This document shows, piece after piece, positions 1-5,140 of a stretch of 8,102 bases of DNA (positions are counted from its first letter, which is position 1; the number at the start of each line of letters is the position of its first letter). Both the position numbers and the translations under genes were made by a program. This DNA comes from an uncultured Bacilli bacterium (GTDB lineage Bacteria; Bacillota_I; Bacilli_A; RF39; UBA660). Location of the stretch: positions 1 to 8,102 of the forward strand of contig CANQNA010000058.1 of assembly GCA_947625005.1 (NCBI GenBank), in the 5' to 3' direction. The notes beneath the pieces were generated by a model, which saw nothing but the letters and a program-made list of their open reading frames with translations, had not been told where the DNA came from and made no database searches.

Positions 1-95
1 ATAGAGGAAATATTATCTTTTTAAAAATAAAGAAGATATGAAATTGGAAGGGGATAATCATTCATGCGTTTGTCGTGAAGTTTTACAATATTTTC

Positions 96-124
96 TTGAA
101 ATCTTTATAGAAATTTGTTATAAT
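96..124 (+). promoter_or_regulatory. Sigma-A promoter with extended -10
   Basis: TTGAAA at 96-101 and TATAAT at 119-124 are separated by exactly 17 bp. TG at 116-117 makes the -10 an extended one. This is the best promoter match in the window, with a predicted start of transcription near 131. The nearest reading frame downstream is the transposase-like stub at 188, so the promoter may have belonged to that element. No strong terminator is seen between it and 552, so it could also read into the three-gene cluster through a leader of about 420 nt. The motif match is direct; the assignment to a gene is inference. Confidence 0.7.
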
Positions 125-187
125 CTTCTTGTGTTTTCTGAATAGTCAGGAGAGTTTTGGTTAAAATGAAGAAAGGGAAAAGGGGTG

Positions 188-223
188 ATGGCCAGATATA
201 AGCCCGTTGATTACTTAGTATAA
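188..223 (+). pseudogene. Possible IS1182-type transposase N-terminal stub
   Basis: An ATG preceded by a purine-rich AAAAGGGG stretch opens an 11-codon frame reading MARYKPVDYLV, then TAA. Several IS1182-family transposases begin with a very similar MARYKPxDY-like N-terminus, from memory of the family. After the first nine residues nothing transposase-like continues in any frame. If the match is real, the element was cut off here by recombination or insertion, leaving its promoter, ribosome site and first codons. The match is very short, so it could be chance or a small leader peptide. Confidence 0.3.
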
Positions 224-244
224 TAGTTTATATATAAAGTAAAA

Positions 245-255
245 TGTAGTCTACA
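245..255. promoter_or_regulatory. 11-bp perfect palindrome, possible operator
   Basis: TGTAGTCTACA is an inverted repeat of five bases around a central T. It sits downstream of the 96-124 promoter and upstream of the three-gene cluster. Such a short dyad could bind a dimeric regulator, but no regulator gene is visible in the window and the match could be chance. Confidence 0.2.
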
Positions 256-480
256 ATGATTCGAACAAGTAATAAAACTTTTTTAATTTATAAATAAAAT
301 ATTTATTTTAATGAAAAATATAATTTTAAATTTATCGAATTATAAAAATAGTCATGAAAATATTCTTCTAAAGGCATAAGATGTTATAGTGATGAGTTTC
401 TGCTACATATCGGGTAAAAATTACATTATTAATTAACCATTATTCTGAGTGGAAAACATTGTAACTATAGAGGATTATGC

Positions 481-508
481 TAGGAAGGAGGGCATCTTTA
501 TTTTCCTA
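481..508 (+). promoter_or_regulatory. Orphan Shine-Dalgarno inside a small hairpin
   Basis: AAGGAGG at 485-491 is a near-perfect ribosome binding site, but no ATG, GTG or TTG follows at a usable distance. The same bases sit in an inverted repeat: TAGGAA at 481-486 pairs with TTCCTA at 503-508, extended by two G-T pairs, so the site would be partly hidden in RNA. It lies about 60 nt upstream of the gene 1 start. It may be a relic of an older start or part of a translational control leader. Confidence 0.3.
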
Positions 509-551
509 CTTTATCTATCAACTGTAGTATATGTTTATATAAGCGCATATA

Positions 552-2444
552 ATGATGGATAATAAAGAAAATAAAAATGGGAGCATGAATGATAAATATT
601 TAGGTGAGCATATCAAAAGGATTTTAGGGAAAGAAATATATGCTGAATTAGTTGAATGGTATAATGATATCATTAGCGGAAATTGGGATTATGTTGTTTT
701 TAATGTACGCAGATGTTTTCTGCTTTCTTTGATTATGGAAAAATTAACAGGAAAAACGATGGAGGATCAAAGCAAAGCAGAATTTTTAACAGATGGTGCG
801 TTTTTTTTACGTTACGGGGAACTGGCGGAAGTTTACAGAGCCACCAATCAATTTCCAAAGATTTTAATTTGTGATGATACATTAATACATGGACGTTGTA
901 TTAATCATTTATTACAAGGATTAGAAGAAGGATTACATGGTTTATTGCCAGAAACGGATATGGATGATATTCGAGACGCTTTAATGAAGTCAGTCGATAT
1001 TTATATTTATTGTAAGATCGATATGCGGTTACTTCTTTTGAACAGATATGCATACAATGTAACATTTAAGACAACAATGAGTAATGCCAGAATTCATAAA
1101 TTATCCAGTGATATTTCTGATTTGATTTTGTATCTGGATATGGCAAATGCAAGTTATATCTATTCACAATCATTATCAGAAAATGATTTTAAGAAAATAG
1201 ATAAAAAAGACTATATTATGACTAGTTATCAGAATACAAGGCAGTTTACAAAAATTAAATATATTGGGGAAAAGGAAGGGAAAAAGGCAATTGCTACATT
1301 AAGGATTGTTAAGAATACCGGATGTGAGGGATATCGTGTTCTTCCTTTTATTTTTATGCCTAATTTGGGTAAAGAAGAAACGGATGATTTATTAAATTGT
1401 ATCATTGAGAGGATACAGAGTGTTATTATAAATGAAAAAATAACTGGGCTATTAAGATATCTTTATAACCAGCCAGGAAAACGAACCTTTAATGAAATGG
1501 TGACATTGATTTTAAGTCAGGTATTATTACAAGAATTTTACAGGGAAAATCAAATTACTTGGGATTTGGAAGAGGATGAAATTCTCAAGTTGTCAAGAAA
1601 TTTTAATTGTGGTTATCGTGAATTTAGTGCATTTAACAAGTTAAATGATTATAAGGAGTTAATAAGAACCATTATAAGAACGGAAGTATTTTCTTCTGTT
1701 AATGATATTGCTAATATAATTAATAGAACAGTTAATCAGGAACGGGAAATAATATGCTTGAATCTGAATGATTTTAGTAGTGATGTTAATGATGAAGAAA
1801 AAAGAAATATTATGGAAAATTTGGAAAGTTATTTTTACCGGTCTGGTTTTGAAGAAGAAAAGGAAGCGCATGAATTACTATTGAAGCCTTATTATCCAAC
1901 GGTAAAGCGTTCCAAGCGGAAAGTACGGGGGTGTGGTTTTTTATTAAAAGATCTCAATAAGGGATATACAAAAGTAAAAACGGATTATAGCATGGCATAT
2001 TTTTTGCAAATGATGGATGCGGGAGTATTGACATTGTCTTCATATGCATCAAATAATATCAATGTAGTAGGATTTTCTCAATTTGTGAAAGCAGGGGAGC
2101 AGTCTTTATTGATTAAGCCACTTCAAATGCTGGAATGGATTCCTCTTATTTCCAGAATACAAAATTACTGTGAATGGCGCAGAATAGATTTTTCAAGGGA
2201 AATCCGGGAATATGGAAAAAGCATCCAGTGCGATTTAAAAAGTGATTTTATAGAAAAGATAATCCAATTTGTTGATAATCTTTCTTTCATGGGACAGAAA
2301 GCAGAAGACTGGGATTTTAACTATTTGAGAAAGAAAGAAATTGATATAGGCACAGAAAATATGGAGGAACGTCGGAAACGGATTGATTTTCTGAATTTGC
2401 AGACAGCACATTTAAATAATTATGATAGTTATCGAAATTTATAA
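552..2444 (+). CDS. PRTase-like protein, putative RADAR-associated component
   Basis: A 630-residue protein with no signal peptide or membrane segment. Residues ~45-170 resemble a phosphoribosyltransferase fold. A strand followed by NVRRC (51-55) sits where these enzymes have a basic first loop. Residues 104-118 form a hydrophobic strand, then DD (108-109), then TLIHGRC, at the position of the PRPP loop. The usual TTGGT is replaced by IHGRC, so classical PRPP chemistry is uncertain. PRTase-like domains are known in prokaryotic conflict systems. Residues ~200-630 match no family I recognise; 482-523 is a compact part with MMDAGVLTLS and KAGEQSLLIKP. It lies 30 bp before the RdrA-like gene on the same strand, so co-transcription and a shared defence role are likely by inference. 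Start: the first ATG of a double ATG after an in-frame stop; 555 and 585 are alternatives. None has a good Shine-Dalgarno, although GGGAG lies just before 585. Confidence 0.75.
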   Translation: MMDNKENKNGSMNDKYLGEHIKRILGKEIYAELVEWYNDIISGNWDYVVFNVRRCFLLSLIMEKLTGKTMEDQSKAEFLTDGAFFLRYGELAEVYRATNQFPKILICDDTLIHGRCINHLLQGLEEGLHGLLPETDMDDIRDALMKSVDIYIYCKIDMRLLLLNRYAYNVTFKTTMSNARIHKLSSDISDLILYLDMANASYIYSQSLSENDFKKIDKKDYIMTSYQNTRQFTKIKYIGEKEGKKAIATLRIVKNTGCEGYRVLPFIFMPNLGKEETDDLLNCIIERIQSVIINEKITGLLRYLYNQPGKRTFNEMVTLILSQVLLQEFYRENQITWDLEEDEILKLSRNFNCGYREFSAFNKLNDYKELIRTIIRTEVFSSVNDIANIINRTVNQEREIICLNLNDFSSDVNDEEKRNIMENLESYFYRSGFEEEKEAHELLLKPYYPTVKRSKRKVRGCGFLLKDLNKGYTKVKTDYSMAYFLQMMDAGVLTLSSYASNNINVVGFSQFVKAGEQSLLIKPLQMLEWIPLISRIQNYCEWRRIDFSREIREYGKSIQCDLKSDFIEKIIQFVDNLSFMGQKAEDWDFNYLRKKEIDIGTENMEERRKRIDFLNLQTAHLNNYDSYRNL

Positions 2445-2474
2445 AAATAAAAAAGAAACGGATGGTATGATAAG

Positions 2475-5066
2475 ATGAATGGGAATAATATTTACATTGA
2501 AATTTTAAATCAGGATGAATATAGAGCAAAAATTGAAAATATACAGGAAATTAATAAGAAACAGAAATCAAAGGATATTCCTGAAAATGAACCTTTTTTT
2601 TATGAATCTTATAAAAAGGCAGATAAGATTATAACAGAGATTATTTTAATGATGCAGAATTATCAAAAAGAAAATGAAAAAGATGATAATTACAGAACTA
2701 AATTTCAAGGAATGGGTAATAATATTATTTTATTTTCCGGGGAACGAGGTCAGGGAAAAACATCAGCAATGCAGTCTTATGCGATTTCGTTAAGAAGAGA
2801 TTCAAATGAATGCGGAGGGAAAAAGATCAAAGAGAAAAATTACTATTTTCATGTTCTTGATTCTATTGATCCATCTTCATTAGATACGGGGGAGTCTTTG
2901 CCTAGAATTTTGGTATCAAGGCTCTTTTATGATATAAAAAAATTAACTGAGAATACGGAATCCTCTCATAAAAGGGATTTTTATAGGGAAAATGGGGAGA
3001 TCATAGATTTATTTCAAAAATGTTATGAAAATATTGATTATATACGGAAGAAACAAGATGTTAAACAGGATTATCAGAACGATTTAGAAACTCTTGCACA
3101 TTTGGGAAGCAGTGCAAATTTAAAAAGAAATTTATATCTCCTTATTAAAAAGTACTTAAAAATAAAGGGGGCTTATGGCGAAGGGAATGAAAGAAATAGT
3201 TATCTGGTAATACCGATAGATGATGCGGATTTAGCTGTAAAAGAGATTTTTGAAGTTTGTGAAGACATAAGAAATTATTTTTTTGTTCCTAATGTTATTG
3301 TGTTAATGGCTGCTAATTTTGAGCAACTAAGAACTGTAGTTTTTCAAAGTTATTTACAGCAATTTAACAGTATGGTTTCCATAAAAAGTATACATTTTGA
3401 GGATGATTGTAATCAGATGACGGCAAGGTATTTAGAAAAAATGTTTCCGATTGGGCATAGAATAATCCTTCCAGATATTAATGCGGTTATAAGAGAAGAT
3501 TTTTCTGCTTTAGAGGTAAAATACTTGAGTGAAGAAGGAAAATCACTTTTATTTAAGAAAAAGAAAAATGATGAAAAAGACAGCGATGATTTCCAAAATC
3601 AGTTAATGCGTGAATTATATCAGAAGACAGGAATTGTGTTGATAAAGCGAGAAGAGATACATCCGTTCCTTCCCCATACATTAAGGGAGTTGACGCATTT
3701 TGTTAAAATGTTGCATGACATGGAGAGTTTTGAATGGAAAGATATTTTTAGAGAAGGAGAGTATAAAAAACTAAAAAGCAATCTTTTAGTAATAAAGGAA
3801 TACTTTTTAGATTACTGGTGTAAGAGTCATTTGAATTTTTCACAGCAGAAATTAATGATTCAATTGGAAGAAGCAAATTTTCAGATTCCTGTTATAGTTA
3901 AACTTTTAAATGAATATATAGAGAGTAAAGAGAAACAGTACTTTGTAGGAAAAAATACAGAGGAAGATACAGAGAAAGATACAGAGAAAGATACAGAGAA
4001 AGATACATATTTTGACATTATTCATGATATTGTGCAAAAAAAATTGATGGATGAAACTATTTTACAAGAAGCAATATATTTATATTATACAATTAGGTTG
4101 AATGAATGGTTTATAAAAGCAATTGTAGAATTTCAGGATCATAATCAATCTGATGAGGAAAAACAAAAGGAAAAACAAATAGAGAAGATTGTAAAGTTTC
4201 TGGGAGGAGTTATTAACAAGAATGATGATAAATATAGTTTTAAAATTGATGAAGGAGAGTTTAAAATACTTTATGGAGAAAGTTTATATAAAGATATAGA
4301 ATGGTTTTTAAAGAGATATAAAGAATTGGATCGTAGTGAAACTTCTTCACTAATAGAACTTAACTATTTCAAAGTTATTTTAGTCCTTATTGTAGCGGAG
4401 TGGGAATCTGGAGATAAGAATGATGAAGAAGAAGTAATAAAGAGCAGTGAAAGTGACAATATTGATAAGGAAATATACAATTACGATTATTTGATCAATA
4501 CGATTATCTTTTTGGCAAATTGGGAAGTACAAGATTTGATGGAAAAACGCATAAAAATGCTCGATATTTCTAAAACTATAGTTCCAGAAGCGATATTCAA
4601 TAGTATTTTAGAGAATTTTATTTATGAAACGATTAAGAAAATTGATTATCTTGAAACGGATATGAGGTTGGGGGAGCTGGAAGAATGGTTTCGTGAATAT
4701 AAAATTTCTGAACTTTATTATTCTGCTGAAGAAAATGTGAATAGTTTCATTAGAGAGTATGCTGAGTTTTTAAAAAATTTAATCAAAAAGGTAAAAAATA
4801 TTTTAAATAATGTCACTGATGATACAGTCAAGGAAGAATTGACGATATTAGGGCGTGAGAAATTTTTAAAAAAAGAAATTGTAAAAAAAATTCAAACTTA
4901 TCAATTAAAAGAATTGTTAATGCAAAAAGTAACAGAATTGTTAGAGCAAGAAAATAAAATAATGGAGAAAATAACAGAATTACAAAATAGGGAAATAGCA
5001 GATTACGATAAGAAAGAAGCAGAAAAATTTTTTGACGAAGCATTAAAGATCATTAATAAATATTAG
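2475..5066 (+). CDS. rdrA: RdrA-like RADAR P-loop ATPase
   Basis: An 863-residue cytoplasmic ATPase. Residues 84-101 carry a strand and the Walker A loop GERGQGKTS (89-97). YLVIPIDDAD (243-252) is a Walker B with DD at 249-250. VIVLMAAN ends at N281, a sensor-1 asparagine after a strand. FLPHTLREL (398-406) resembles the sensor-2 region of this ATPase class. The second half is helical and highly charged: a DTEK tandem repeat lies at 494-511 and a probable coiled coil at about 800-845. The large size, the motifs and the deaminase gene directly downstream match RdrA of RADAR. There, ring-shaped ATPase assemblies dock on the deaminase core and are thought to channel substrate or sense infection. 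The start at 2475 has only a weak GGATGG upstream; the overlapping ATG at 2467 stops within three codons. The name rests on motifs and context, not on an alignment. Confidence 0.82.
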   Translation: MNGNNIYIEILNQDEYRAKIENIQEINKKQKSKDIPENEPFFYESYKKADKIITEIILMMQNYQKENEKDDNYRTKFQGMGNNIILFSGERGQGKTSAMQSYAISLRRDSNECGGKKIKEKNYYFHVLDSIDPSSLDTGESLPRILVSRLFYDIKKLTENTESSHKRDFYRENGEIIDLFQKCYENIDYIRKKQDVKQDYQNDLETLAHLGSSANLKRNLYLLIKKYLKIKGAYGEGNERNSYLVIPIDDADLAVKEIFEVCEDIRNYFFVPNVIVLMAANFEQLRTVVFQSYLQQFNSMVSIKSIHFEDDCNQMTARYLEKMFPIGHRIILPDINAVIREDFSALEVKYLSEEGKSLLFKKKKNDEKDSDDFQNQLMRELYQKTGIVLIKREEIHPFLPHTLRELTHFVKMLHDMESFEWKDIFREGEYKKLKSNLLVIKEYFLDYWCKSHLNFSQQKLMIQLEEANFQIPVIVKLLNEYIESKEKQYFVGKNTEEDTEKDTEKDTEKDTYFDIIHDIVQKKLMDETILQEAIYLYYTIRLNEWFIKAIVEFQDHNQSDEEKQKEKQIEKIVKFLGGVINKNDDKYSFKIDEGEFKILYGESLYKDIEWFLKRYKELDRSETSSLIELNYFKVILVLIVAEWESGDKNDEEEVIKSSESDNIDKEIYNYDYLINTIIFLANWEVQDLMEKRIKMLDISKTIVPEAIFNSILENFIYETIKKIDYLETDMRLGELEEWFREYKISELYYSAEENVNSFIREYAEFLKNLIKKVKNILNNVTDDTVKEELTILGREKFLKKEIVKKIQTYQLKELLMQKVTELLEQENKIMEKITELQNREIADYDKKEAEKFFDEALKIINKY
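3954..4007 (+). repeat. 12-bp in-frame tandem repeat within rdrA
   Basis: Three identical copies of GATACAGAGAAA lie at 3966-3977, 3978-3989 and 3990-4001. They are preceded by a copy with two mismatches (3954-3965) and followed by a half copy (4002-4007). The repeat encodes NTEE then DTEK three times, residues 494-511 of the ATPase. Because the unit is 12 bp, gain or loss of copies keeps the frame. The stretch is acidic-basic and probably a flexible linker in the C-terminal half. Confidence 0.95.
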
Positions 5067-5079
5067 AAAAATAACGCTT

Positions 5080-5095
5080 AATATTAAATAATATT
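5080..5095. repeat. AT-only inverted repeat between rdrA and rdrB
   Basis: AATATTA and TAATATT are perfect inverted copies separated by AA, in the 74-bp gap between the two genes. The loop is too short for a stable RNA hairpin and there is no GC, so this is not a terminator. It overlaps a poor promoter-like pair (TTAATA at 5078-5083, TATATG at 5101-5106, 17-bp spacing), so an operator or weak internal promoter is possible. It may also be simple AT-rich sequence. Confidence 0.25.
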
Positions 5096-5126
5096 GTGAT
5101 TATATGAAACAGAAGCAGTTAAAGAG

Positions 5127-5132
5127 AGGAGG
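5127..5132 (+). promoter_or_regulatory. Strong ribosome binding site of rdrB
   Basis: A perfect AGGAGG lies in a purine-only stretch (5121-5138), eight bases before the ATG at 5141. It fixes the rdrB start. It is far stronger than the signals before gene 1 and rdrA, so the deaminase is probably translated more efficiently than its partners. Confidence 0.9.
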
Positions 5133-5140
5133 GAGAGGTT

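Larger units (their letters stand above)
224..551. other. AT-rich leader without a gene, upstream of the cluster
   Basis: About 330 bp with no supportable coding frame. The part from about 271 to 350 is almost entirely A and T and includes an A/T hairpin (AAATAAA 292-298, TTTATTT 302-308). It also holds the palindrome at 245-255, a weak extended -10 (TGTTATAGT, 382-390, no good -35) and an orphan Shine-Dalgarno sequence at 484-490. The TAA at 540-542 is in frame with gene 1, so gene 1 cannot start upstream of 543. Low-GC leaders of this kind are common before horizontally acquired defence genes. Confidence 0.6.

Noticed and set aside
38..145. 35-codon + strand frame starting MKLEGDNHS
   Set aside because: It has only a weak AAGAAG ribosome site, and the best promoter of the window lies inside it, so it is unlikely to be a gene.
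256..270. GATTCGAAC resembling a tRNA T-loop
   Set aside because: No acceptor stem, D-arm or anticodon arm can be drawn around it, so there is no tRNA or tRNA attachment site here.
1659..1871. Minus-strand 70-codon frame
   Set aside because: It lies wholly within gene 1, has no ribosome site and encodes a low-complexity F/I/N-rich peptide; it is a shadow of the coding strand.
2317..2529. Minus-strand 70-codon frame across the gene 1/rdrA junction
   Set aside because: It overlaps two well-supported genes and shows no domain or start signal.
3954..4007. CRISPR-like short repeats
   Set aside because: The units are 12 bp, directly adjacent with no spacers, and in frame inside a coding gene.
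4828..5043. Minus-strand 71-codon hydrophobic frame
   Set aside because: It is the antisense of the lysine/glutamate-rich coiled coil of rdrA, which always reads as Leu/Phe-rich; it is not a real membrane protein.
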